Below are positions 33,530-43,508 of a DNA stretch of 64,000 bases, piece by piece. Under the pieces are notes generated by a model. That model was given only the letters and a program-made list of their open reading frames with translations. It made no database searches and was not told where the DNA came from. Position 1 is the first letter of the stretch. Each line of letters starts with the position of its first letter. Location of the stretch: positions 1 to 64,000 of the forward strand of contig NW_026908399.1 of NCBI RefSeq assembly GCF_028858725.1, written 5' to 3'. Source of the stretch: Colius striatus. Taxonomy: Eukaryota; Chordata; Aves; Coliiformes; Coliidae. The position numbers and the translations under genes were made by a program.

Positions 33530-34215
33530 ACCAAAACTCCTCTTAGAGGCCCCAAAACCCTCTTACAAGCACCAAAACCCCTCTTAGAAGCCCCAGACCG
33601 CTCTTAGAAGCTCCAAACCCCTCTTAGAAGCTCAAAAACCCCTCTTAGAAGCCCCAAACGCCTCTTAGAAGCTCCAAAACCCCTCTTAGAGGCACCAAAA
33701 CCTTCATAGAAGCACCAAATCCCTCTTAGAAGCCCCAAACCCCTCTTAGAAGCACCAAAACCCCTCTTAGAAGCCCCAAACCCCTCTTAGAAGCCCCAAA
33801 CCCCTCTTAGAAACCCCAAAACCTTCTTAGAAGCCCCAAACCCCTCTTAGAATCACCAAAACCCCTCTTAGAAGCCCCAAACCCCTCTTAGAAGCTCCAA
33901 ACCCCTCTTAGAGGCCCCAAACCCCTCTTAGAAGCTCCAAATCCCTCTTAGAAGCACCAAAACCCCTCTTAGAAGCCCCAAACCCCTCTTAGAAACCCCA
34001 AAACCCCTCTTAGAAGCCCCAAACCCCTCTTAGAAGCCCCAAACCCCTCTTAGAATCACCAAAACCCCTCTTAGAAGCCCCAAACCCCTCTTAGAAGCAC
34101 CAAAACCCCTCTTAGAAGCACCAAACCCCTCTTAGAATCACCAAAACCCCTCTTAGAAGCACCAAAACCCCTCTTAGAAGCCCCAAACCCCTCTTAGAAA
34201 CCCCAAACCCCTCAG
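33530..34215 (+). repeat. ~21-24-bp GAAGCCCCAAACCCCTCTTA minisatellite
   Basis: About 31 units alternating CCCCAAACCCCTCTTAGAAG and CACCAAAACCCCTCTTAGAAG. It ends some 400 bp before the start codon of the two-domain Ig gene. Confidence 0.92.
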
Positions 34216-34610
34216 AATCATCCCCACTCCTCCCTGCCACAGCCCCACCAAACCAAGACGTGGGTGAAGGACGAAGCAATCCCCAGTTTTCCCCCTTCCC
34301 TCCCCCGTGCTGGTCTCTCTTTTGTGCCCCACATTTTGGGCAGTGGTCAAGAGTTTCTCAGCAGGGACACAGCTGGGTGGCCTGAGCAAAACCAAACCCA
34401 CGAGAAGCCACATCCTCTGGCAGCTCAGGAGCGAAGTCGCTGCAGGGGACGGACGGAAAGGGGCCCCAGGTGGGGAGATTTTGCTTGGAGGGGGTTGGTT
34501 TTGTGCCCCAAGCTCAGAAAAATAAAGGAGGAGATGGTTTAAAGATCATTTTTTTGGGTCTTTGTCAAGGATGAGGAGGTGACCTGCTGCTGCTCAGTGC
34601 TGGGGCTGCC

Positions 34611-37600
34611 ATGAGGGGAACCGTCGTCTTCTCAGCCTTGGTGGGTGAGTGAAGGGGTTTTGGAGGTTGGGGTGGGGTGGAGAGGGATGGACTTGGAGGT
34701 TTTCAGCATCTTCTTCTCAGAGCATCAGTCTGGGCAGAGCATTTGGCTTTGCCACCCTCCCTGGAGTCTTGGGCAGCTCCTCCATGAACCAACCTTCTGG
34801 ATTCGTCGTTGTCCTCTCCACCACAAAGGAGGTTTGTCTCCTCTCCACCCCTTTGCTCTGCCAAGCTCTTTGCTCCAGAGCAATGTCTGAGGAAGAGAGG
34901 ACACAAAAGCAACCCCACACAACCAAAAAAAACCCCTTTAAACCAACTGGATGTGCTCTGATCAATCCATAACATCCAGCCTGGGTGGTTAATTCAGCCC
35001 TCAGGGGAGGAGAAAACACTTGGGAGTGTGAATATTGCTCATCCCCACCTGGAGCATCTCATTCCTCATCCCTCTAAGAGAGCTGAGAGTGGGAGGGAAA
35101 TATCCCCCTCCCAGATTTCAGCCCCTAAATCCAGAACTTGGCTGGAATTGGAAGGTCTCCATAAGTTCTCACCCAGGGTCTCCTTTCTCCCCTTTCCCCA
35201 CCCTCAGGTGTCGTTGCCACGGTGTCTCTCAGCTCCCTGCAGAACCCAGTGTGGGTTTCCCCTGGGGATAAAGTCATCCTGCCCATCTCCCTCCAGCTCC
35301 TCAACTACACCTGGGATTTCTTCCACCTCAAGTGGAGATTCCTGACAAGGGATCACCCTGTTCTGGTTTACACCATGGAAAGATGCAACCAGAGCTCGGG
35401 AGGATCCGACCAGTGGTGCCAAAGGAAGGTTGAGGTGGTAGATCTCTACAAGCCAAGGGCAAGTGTCAGCCAAGGTGCTTCACTGGTGCTCCAGGATGCC
35501 CACCCAGATGATGCTGGTGTTTACCAGCTGATGGTGCAGACTCTGGACATGGTGCACACCACGCAGGTCACGCTGATTTTGCAAGGTAAGGGTGGGGGTT
35601 TTTGGAGGGAGGGGGAAGGTGGATCCACCAAATCCCAAGAGGTGTGGAAGCAGAACCAACAACTGGCAGGTTTGGAAAACCCAGGAGAAGGTTGTTTCCA
35701 GGGAGAAAATACTTGCTGAGCTTGCCCAAAATGCCAAAAGATGATGATAATTGAGAAGAAAACCAACTGGTCCTGGTAAGGTGAAGCCTCCACTGATTTA
35801 GAAAGAGGTGGGACAAGGTGGGGTGTCCATCCAGCTCTTTAGAAGCTCTGGGAGGTGGTGGGACACCCATCCAGCTCTTTAGAAGCTCTGGGAGGTGGTG
35901 GGACACCCATCCAGCTCTTTAGAAGCTCTGGGAGGTGGTGGGATGTCCATCCAGCTCTTTAGAAGCTCTGGGAGGTGGTGGGACACCCATCCAGCTCTTT
36001 AGAAGCTCTGGGAGGTGGTGGAAGGTCTATCCAGCTCTTTAGAAGCTCTGGGAGGTGATTGGACACCCATCCAGCTCTTTAGAAGCTCTGGGAGGTGGTG
36101 GGACACCCATCCAGCTCTTTAGAAGCTCTGGGAGGTGATTGGACACCCATCCAGCTCTTTAGAAGCTCTGGGATGAGCTGGGACATCCATCCAGCTCTTT
36201 AGAAGCTCTGGGAGGTGGTGGAAGGTCTATCCAGCTCTTTAGAAGCTCTGGGAGGTGATTGGACACCCATCCAGCTCTTTAGAAGCTCTGGGAGGTGGTG
36301 GGACACCCATCCAGCTCTTTAGAAGCTCTGGGAGGTGATTGGACACCCATCCAGCTCTTTAGAAGCTCTGGGATGAGCTGGGACATCCATCCAGCTCTTT
36401 AGAAGCTCTGGGAGGTGGTGGGATGTCCATCCAGCTCTTTAGAAGCTCTGGGATGAGGTGGAACACCCATCCAACTCTTTAGAAGCTCTGGGAGGTGGTG
36501 GGATGTCCATCCATCTCTTTAGAAGCTCTGGGAGGTGGTGGAACACCCATCCAGCTCTTTAGAAGCTCTGGGAGGTGGTGGAAGGTCTATCCAGCTCTTT
36601 AGAAGCTCTGGGAGGTGATGAGACACCCATCCAGCTCTTTAGAAGCTCTGGGAGGTGGTGGGACACCCATCCAGCTCTTTAGAAGCTCTGGGAGGTGATT
36701 GGACACCCATCCAGCTCTTTAGAAGCTCTGGGAGGTGGTGGGACACCCATCCAGCTCTTTAGAAGCTCTGGGAGGTGATTGGACACCCATCCAGCTCTTT
36801 AGAAGCTCTGGGATGAGCTGGGACATCCATCCAGCTCTTTAGAAGCTCTGGGAGGTGGTGGGATGTCCATCCATCTCTTTAGAAGCTCTGGGAGGTGGTG
36901 GAACACCCATCCAGCTCTTTAGAAGCTCTGGGAGGTGATGGGAGGTCCATCCAGCTCTTTAGAAGCTGTTTGCAAGTCCCTCCTTGCCAAAGGAGAACTT
37001 CTTTCCACACACAGGTACCTTCTCCCCGTTCTTCCTCTCCAGCAGCCCAGCCCACGCTCACCCCAACCAGACAGCACAGCTCTCCTTCTCCCTGCAGCCC
37101 CCCAGCTCCAGCTGGGACTTCATCTGCATCACCTGGGAGCTCATCAGCAGCCCCAGGAACCTTCCCATCCTTAATTACACCTTGGATGGTTGCCAAGGGG
37201 AAGCCCAGGACTGGTGGAGGAGGAGCTGCAGAACCTCCTGGGAGGTGGCTGAGCTGTACAGGCAGAGGGTGGATGTGGAACCCAATGGCACCTTGAAGCT
37301 CAGGGAGGTGCAGGATGAGGACACAGGGACCTACCTGGTGACAGTTCGAGCTCCAGAAGGGTTGGCTTGTGTGGCTGTCAACTTATCCATGAGCAGAGGT
37401 AAACTGAAAGGGTGGAGGGGGGGAAGAGACCATCCAAACCCCACAGAGATGCACATTTCAACCCATTTAGAGGTGGGAGGAGGTTCCACCTCATCACAGA
37501 CACTCCATGTGCAAGCACTGAGAGGGATCCAAACCCTGGGGTTGGATGCTTTGGTCCTGGCCCCACCCTGTGGCCATTGGCTTGAATTCCACAGCTGCTT

Positions 37601-38694
37601 TTTTGGGGCTAGAAAAGGGCAATTTGGGGCAAACCTCTGCTTTTTGAGGTGTCTCTTTTGAGATGGATCAAAAAGACAAGTTGCCTCAGCTCTGCAGTTC
37701 CCAGCAGCCCTTTTCAACTCCAATTTCCTCAGAGTTTGGGGGACTTTTGGGGGTTAAAAGCAGAAAAGATACAGATGCAGCCCCAAGATGCACCAAACCT
37801 GATCCTGAAACACCCCTGAAAACACCCACAGAGCAAAATCCTGCTTGGAGAAGCAGCTTAAAACCTTGTCCTTTATATTTTTGGGGTGGGTTTTGCCACC
37901 CTGCTTTTCCTTTGCTGCATTTTGAGCACAAATCCACACAAACCTCCTGGGAATTTGCTTCTGGGAAGCCCCAAAATGAAGCAAATTTGTGGTTGGAAGC
38001 ATTGGGGGGGTTGTTTTCATGGAATGAAACCCACAGAAGGCAAAAGCTGGGGAGGAAAGCAGATTCCCTCCCCTCCCCCTATCCCATTTCACTACCATCT
38101 TCTCACCCATCCTCTTCCTCCCTGGGTTTTGCAGAGACACTGGTGCTGGGAGGGCTGAGCATCCTCCTCCTCATCCGGATGGTGGCTGCTGGTGCTGTGC
38201 TCTGCCTCTTGGCTCTTCTCTTGGGAGAGGTGGGTGAGAAAACCCTCCCCCAGCCCCCCCTAAAAACCAGCTCAAACCCTTTTCCCTGCAAAGCTGAAAG
38301 GCAGAAGTGATTCCTTCCCACCCCTCAAGGTTTTTACTTCCCCCCCAGCCCCTGAAGTTGGGGAAGGGGGGTGGGAAATGGGCTCAGCACAATTAACTCA
38401 GGGGTTGGGGGTTGTCAATAAATGAGGGGGAAGAGGCAATAAAGCTGGGGTGGGTTTGGGGCAGTGGGGATGGTCCCTCCCCATTCCCCATGCAAGAAGG
38501 GACCTGAGGACACCTCAGGGTGAGCAGAGATGAACTCATCATCCTCATCTCCTTCCCCCCAGCACGTGTTTGGGCACGTTGAGGAGCTGGAGGAGACCCC
38601 AGGTGACACCTTCCACCAGCCCCAACCTTCTCCTGCTGGGGCCAGCTCTGAGGAAGCCACTGGAGGATGGAAGGAGAGGAGCAGAAGAAACTGA
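34611..38694 (+). CDS. Two-V-domain Ig receptor with arginine in the membrane segment
   Basis: Exons: 34611-34644 (short leader MRGTVVFSALV), 35208-35585 (V domain 1), 37015-37398 (V domain 2), 38135-38229 (membrane exon) and 38563-38694 (tail, stop TGA). The first joins are phase 1 and the last phase 0. Domain 1 shows DFFHLKWRF, QDAHPDDAGVYQLMVQ; domain 2 shows DFICITWELI, PNGTLKLREVQDEDTGTYLV. Both lack the canonical B-F cysteines but share a C'-region cysteine pair (ERC...QWC; DGC...RSC), as if copied from one ancestor. Disulfide-free V domains recall the CD2/SLAM and HEPACAM groups. The membrane segment SILLLIRMVAAGAVLCLLAL has a buried arginine, as in activating receptors such as NKp30 that pair with acidic adaptors. 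Reading on into the intron instead gives a different ~26-residue tail ending at 38310 before two AATAAA signals, so two 3' ends are possible. Structure is sound; the family name is open. Confidence 0.82.
35805..36967 (+). repeat. 40-bp minisatellite, 29 copies without length change
   Basis: Unit CCAGCTCTTTAGAAGCTCTG plus GGAGGTGGTGGGACACCCAT. Every unit is exactly 40 bp across 1.16 kb, with a few substitution types. The 200-bp block 36021-36220 (five units) is repeated exactly at 36221-36420. The array fills the intron between the two V-domain exons, ending about 50 bp before the second. Each unit shows a CTCTTTAG acceptor-like motif in gene sense. Confidence 0.95.
37600..37815 (+). repeat. 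Dispersed ~200-bp repeat, copy 1
   Basis: From AAAAGGGCAATTTGGGGCAA through GACAAGTTGCCTCAGCTCTG and TTTTCAACTCCAATTTCCTC to CCTGATCCTG. The same sequence with modest divergence lies at 39270-39485. This copy is in the intron after V domain 2. It may be an unrecognised transposable element or a local duplication. Confidence 0.8.
38417..38443 (+). terminator. Two poly(A) signals inside the last intron of the Ig receptor gene
   Basis: AATAAA at 38417-38422 and 38438-38443. They suit a transcript that reads through the membrane exon and stops at 38308-38310. Confidence 0.55.
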
Positions 38695-38773
38695 TCCCTC
38701 CCACCCCAGGGCTTGTTGCTTTGCCCCCCAAATCCAACCACCATCAGGCACTCAGCAAGAACTACTGAGAATC

Positions 38774-38779
38774 ATTAAA
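38774..38779 (+). terminator. Possible distal poly(A) signal (ATTAAA)
   Basis: The common ATTAAA variant lies 80 bp after the distal stop codon and suits the isoform that uses the 38563 exon. Confidence 0.45.
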
Positions 38780-39269
38780 GAAAAGCAGCTTTTGGAGCTG
38801 TTTCTCCCCAAATGATGAGCTGGTGTTGTCCATCCAAACCCACAGCCACTGCTCCACTCATCTCTAAGGGAGGGGAGATACCCCCTGGCCCCTTTTTAGC
38901 CTTGATTAATTCGAACCCAAAGCCTGAGGGACTTCTCAAACCACTTCTCAGCTATGAATCCACTTCATTAGACTTGGAAACACAGGAAGGAACCTCAAAA
39001 GTAACCCACCTCCTCCCTTTCCTGCCAGGAATGGCAACAGGAAGGGGCTGACTTCAGCCTCAGGCAGAGCCAAGGGCAGATTTGGGACCAGAAGTTCCCT
39101 TTGTTAAAGTTTACATCATTGGGAGCTTAAAGGAAATGATTCCCTTTAAGAATGAGGAAACTGGAGGTTGTTGCACCAAGCTCAGGCTCCCTGAGCCTGT
39201 TTTAGGTCCTGTCCCCACCTCATCATCCTCTGCTTGAATTCCAGAGCACCCCATGGAAGATTGGGGGGA

Positions 39270-39485
39270 AAAAAGGGCAATTTGGGGCAAATCTCTGCTT
39301 TTGGCCATTTCTCTCTTGAGACTGGTGGAAAAGACAAGTTGCCTCAGCTCTGCAGTTCCCAGCAGCCCTTTTCAACTCCAGTTTCCTCAGTTGAGGGGTG
39401 TTTTTAGGGGGGGTTAAAAGCAGGAAAGATGCAGCCCCTAAAGTCAGGGGATCAGCCAAGATGTGACGAGCCTGATCCTGGGACA
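39270..39485 (+). repeat. Dispersed ~200-bp repeat, copy 2
   Basis: Second copy of the 37.6-kb repeat in the same orientation, ending just before the lectin 3 stop codon, so it probably lies in the 3' UTR or flank of that gene. Confidence 0.8.
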
Positions 39486-39560
39486 CTACAATGAAACCTC
39501 CTCCAGCAGGATGCTGTTGTGTGGGTTTGATCTCTCCTGCTGAGGAGGGGAGGGGGTGTC

Positions 39561-40991
39561 TCATCTGCCACTGAGGGTCCCTGGAGCTTTCTGAGCCCTG
39601 CTGAGGTGCTTGGCTGGGTGGCTGCAGATGGAGAGTTTCACCTGGGAGCACCAGTCGCTGCTGATCCCATCCCCGTTGATGTAGGCACATTGGCCCTCTC
39701 CCTGGAGACCAAACCTGCCCCCAAGCAGAAGGAAAACTCAGAGGGAAACACCTTTCCCAGGGACACAAGCCACCTCCCAACACCATCAAGGTGTTGCTGG
39801 GGTCCATGCTGGGATCCCCCTTCACCCCTCTGCCCCACACAAACCCAACGACCCCACCAGGAGTCGCTTCCCACCTCCTTCAGTTGCTCCTTTATCTTCA
39901 GTTGCTCCTTTACCCCCTGCCCCAGCTCAGCCCAGGCCATGGCTGTTCCCCACAGGACTTACTGGTGGTTGTAGACAGATCCATTGACCCATGTCCAAGG
40001 TCCAGAGCCTTCCCTTTGGAGACCAATCCAGTGGTGCAGGGACATCCCATAACGCAGGAGGAAGCTCTGGAAAGCCACACGCCCCCAGCTCAAAACTCAT
40101 CACATCAGCCACAAAACCCTCTCCCCCCTCTTTGGGAAAAGCCCAAATCTCCTGCCACACCAGTTCCCCTCAGAGTTCTCCTTTACCAGCTCCTCCAAAG
40201 TGCTGATGGTGACCAAATGGGCTCCGAGGGAAAGGCAAAAGCTCTGACTCCTGTCCCAACTCTTTTCATCCTCCACGAAGTAGAAACACCTCTCCCCAAA
40301 CCAAATCCCTTTGTCCAGGCATCTGGGAAGGATGGGAGAGGAGCAGGATGGGCAGGAGGGGCATTTCTTGGCTGGGAAGGAGCAGAAACACCCTTCTGGT
40401 GACTCAGGTTATGGGGAGGGGGGAGGTTAAAGGGTGTTGACCTCACTCACCCGCCAGCGCGATGATGGTGATGAGCAGCGCTGCCACCAGCACTGTGACA
40501 CCAATGGGGACTCTTTTGTCTTTGATGCACTTGAGGCTAAAGGCTGGAGGACAAAAAAAAAGGTGGAAAGAGGCACAAATTGCACCCCCAAACTCCCCAC
40601 AAGCCCTCGTGTTCCCCACCAGTGGGTGCCTTTAGCTCTAATACAGCCGACAAAGCACAGAAGGGGTCCCAGGGGGGTGCAGGGTCAGCTCAAGGGGTGC
40701 ACCCAAGGGTTTTTAGGGCTGCCTGAGCCTCTCCATCCCTCTCCTCAACCACCCCACCCCCATGCCCCCAGCCTGGGCTGTCCTGGGCCTCTTGCAGCTC
40801 ACAATCAGCTTGTTCTCCTCCTCCTCCCACACCCTTTGCCAACACCCCCCCTCCCCTTCCAGCAATGCTTTTAACTCAGCTTTAGCTGCCCACACATCGA
40901 GCCCAGCCACCACCTCCAAAGCAACCTATTCCCAGTAAGAAGACTGGTGCTTACTGGTCCCTCTCTCTGCTCTGCTCTGTGACTGCATCAT
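39561..40991 (-). CDS. Blec-type C-type lectin-like receptor 3
   Basis: A compact complete gene whose exons are mostly hidden because few contain an ATG. Exons: 40991-40955 (MMQSQSRAERGT), 40543-40451 (membrane segment VPIGVTVLVAALLITIIAL), 40371-40187 (cysteine-rich neck, then CLDKGIWFGERCFYFVEDEK and LGAHLVTISTLEEL), 40066-39963 (SFLLRYGMSLHHWIGLQRE, WTWVNGS) and 39714-39561 (FGLQGEGQCAYINGDGISSD, KLSICSHPAKH, TGA). Phases are 1,1,0,2, as in the other lectins. The first CTLD exon starts with a CPSCPSC run not seen in the neighbours, which may form interchain disulfides. No ITIM, no Ca-binding triad and no membrane charge, so a CLEC2/Blec-type ligand is inferred. The CTLD is clearly more diverged than those of lectins 1 and 2. 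Confidence 0.87.
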
Positions 40992-42555
40992 GCCAGGGGT
41001 CGAGTCTTGACCTGTGCCAAGGGGATGAGAGAAACCCCCCCCCCCCAACAACTTAAATGCTGTGAAGTTTATTCCATAGCAAGTGGCTCAGGTGGCATTT
41101 TGCAGCCACCCTGAGCCAAAAACCCCTCCAGAGCACACAAACCACCCTCACACCTTCAAGCCTCCAGAGAAAGGGATGCTGCACCCACCAACATCTTCTG
41201 CCATCCCTGGCACCACGGAGGGCACAGCAGCAGCTTCTCCCTCAGCCTCACCAAGACAATGGTGAAGGATGGAAACCCCAGCACAGCACAGCCAGCTCCT
41301 CCTCCCTCCTCAGCCTTTGCCAACATTTCTCCACAGCCACTGAAATAAAAGACAAAAAGGCTCAGAATTACCCCCCCAAAACCCTCCCCCACCCCCCTCC
41401 TTGGCTTTGCTTTCTCTCAAAGCTCCTTTTCTTCTGGCCACCCTGAATTCTTCCTTAACCCCCTCCCACCAGCCCACTTGTCTCTCTCCACATTCCTTGG
41501 GCTTTCTCTTTAACCTTTTTCCCTTGGCCAAAACACACACCCTCAGACCCCAACCCATGAGATGCTTTCAAACCTCAGCTGGAGGTAACAAACCCAACCT
41601 CCAACAATCAGCTTAGTGGGAGGAACAAAAAGCCCCTGGGGAAGAAGAAATCACCAAAATGAAGCTGCAAAACGTGGGGGGTTTTGCTGCCAAGGAGCTC
41701 CTGGAGCCACCACAAGCTGCAGCTGCTGAGAAAGGGATGAGAAGCTTTGGCTAAACCAATATTGAGATTCCCCCTGGCCTCAAGCTGCTGTTTGTTTGAT
41801 CCCCAACACAGGTGAGAATCGACCTGTACCTTTGGACTTTCCTCTGTTTGCATCCTGCTGCTCCCACAGGCTGCCACAGAAACTCACTCCAAAAGGGTTT
41901 TGGTTTCCCTCCTTCCCCTCCCCAAGTGTTTGGTTTGGGTTGTCCTGCAGGATTTAGGGTCTGGGACTTGATGAAACATCAAAGGGAGCAGCAGAAGTGA
42001 TGCTTTAGCATCAGTTGGTACCAGGAGGAGCTCAGAGTTTGATGGGAAAAGGGTCTTTAGCTGCTTGTTTATTCCAGGAGGGGTAAAATAGGGTTAAAAA
42101 AAGTGGATTTGGAGCGATTTGCAGAGAGATTGGAGGCAAAAAGGGTGAGAGGAACCCTCTTGTTGAGCCCCAGAGGGTGAAGAAAAAGCTGCTTGATCCC
42201 CAATCATCATCAGAGGGGTGGGAGAATCTTCCCTCTGGTCAGCACAAGGGTTTGGTGCATCCCTGCAACAGCTCATTGGCACAACATGACCTTCACATCC
42301 TTCATCCTTCATCCTCATTTAACCCTCAGCCCTCAAACACCCCCCTCCCCAAATTATTCAGCAGAGCACAGCCCCAGAGCTCACGTTGCTCAAGGAGAGG
42401 GATCAGAGTTGCCCTTGAGGAGGTGTTTGCTCAAAGAAGAGACACCCAAGGAAGAGAAAAAAATACTGTATTGTTCAAAGCAAAAGGGGAAAAAAAATAC
42501 AAACAAGGCCCTGACACCTCACAAAGGTCAGGTGAGCTCCACCCAGGTCACTAGT
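40992..42555. other. Intergenic, no gene recognised
   Basis: Mostly unique sequence. TTTATT at 41069 and 42066 (AATAAA on the minus strand) could end transcripts of lectin 4, whose stop lies at 43509. Nothing else is assignable. Confidence 0.4.
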
Positions 42556-42557
42556 AG

Positions 42558-43373
42558 CACCAAACTGGGAGGACTGGCAGATTCACTGGGGGATGTGGAG
42601 AGGATGTACAGAGGAACCTGCTGAGGAGGACCAAGGGCTGAGTCCTACTGTTGGGGAGGAACAAGCCCAGCATCATGTTGAGGTTTGGGGTGACCTGCTG
42701 GAGAGTAGCTCCAGGAGAGACCTGGCAGTGCTGGGGGATAATAAACTGAACATGAGCAGCAACATGCCCTCGTGGACAAGAAGCCAATGGCAGCCTGGGG
42801 GGGCTTTGAGTGTGGGCAGCAGGGTGAGGGAGGTTGTGCTCCCCCTCTGCTCTGCCACATCTGCTGAGGCCTCATCTGGAGTCCTGTGGCCAGTGCTGGG
42901 CTCCCCAGCTCCAGAGGGACAGGGAAGTGCTGCAGAGAGGCCAGTGCAGGGACACCAAGATGCTGAGGGCACTGGAGCATCCTCCTGCTGAGGGACCTGG
43001 GGCTGCTCAGTCTGGAGGAGACTGAGTGGGGAGCTCATTGACAGTGACAAACATCTCACTGGTGGGTGTCAGGAGCTTGGGGCAGCACTTTTTTTCTAGA
43101 GTAACCAGCAACAGGACAAGGGGTGATGAGATGAAGCTGGAACACAAACAGTTCCACTTAAACACAAGGATAAACTGTGTCAGTGTTTCAGGAGCCCTGG
43201 CCCAGGCTGCCCAGGGAGGGTGTGGAGGCTCCTTCCTTGAAGGGCTTCAAGACCCCCCTCACATGTTCCTGTGTGCCCTGATCTAGGTGAACCTCCTTCT
43301 GCAGGGGGGTTGTGCTGGATGAGCTTTAAAGGTCCCTCCCAACCCCCCCCATGCTGGGATTCTATGAGATGTT
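42558..43373 (+). mobile_element. CR1 LINE 3' fragment with ATTCTATGA tail
   Basis: Sense CR1 sequence of ~815 bp: TGCTCCCCCTCTGCTCTGCC, GAGGCCTCATCTGGAGTCCT, GGGCTCCCCAGCTCCAGAGG, GGCTGCCCAGGGAGGGTGTG, then GGTCCCTCCCAACCC and ATTCTATGAG at the end. 5'-truncated; the longest CR1 piece here with an intact tail. Confidence 0.88.
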
Positions 43374-43508
43374 CCTTTGGTTACCAGACCATGGACCTCC
43401 CAAAACTGGCCCAATCCATGTAGTGAAAAAACCTCAGTTAAACCAATCTCCTGAATACCAGGAGAAAGAAATCCCCCTCCTCAAAGTCTCAATGGTGGCT
43501 GCAGAAGG

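Noticed and set aside
33530-34215. Regular short repeat spacing suggestive of a CRISPR array
   Set aside because: Units are contiguous variants of one motif without unique spacers, in a vertebrate genome.
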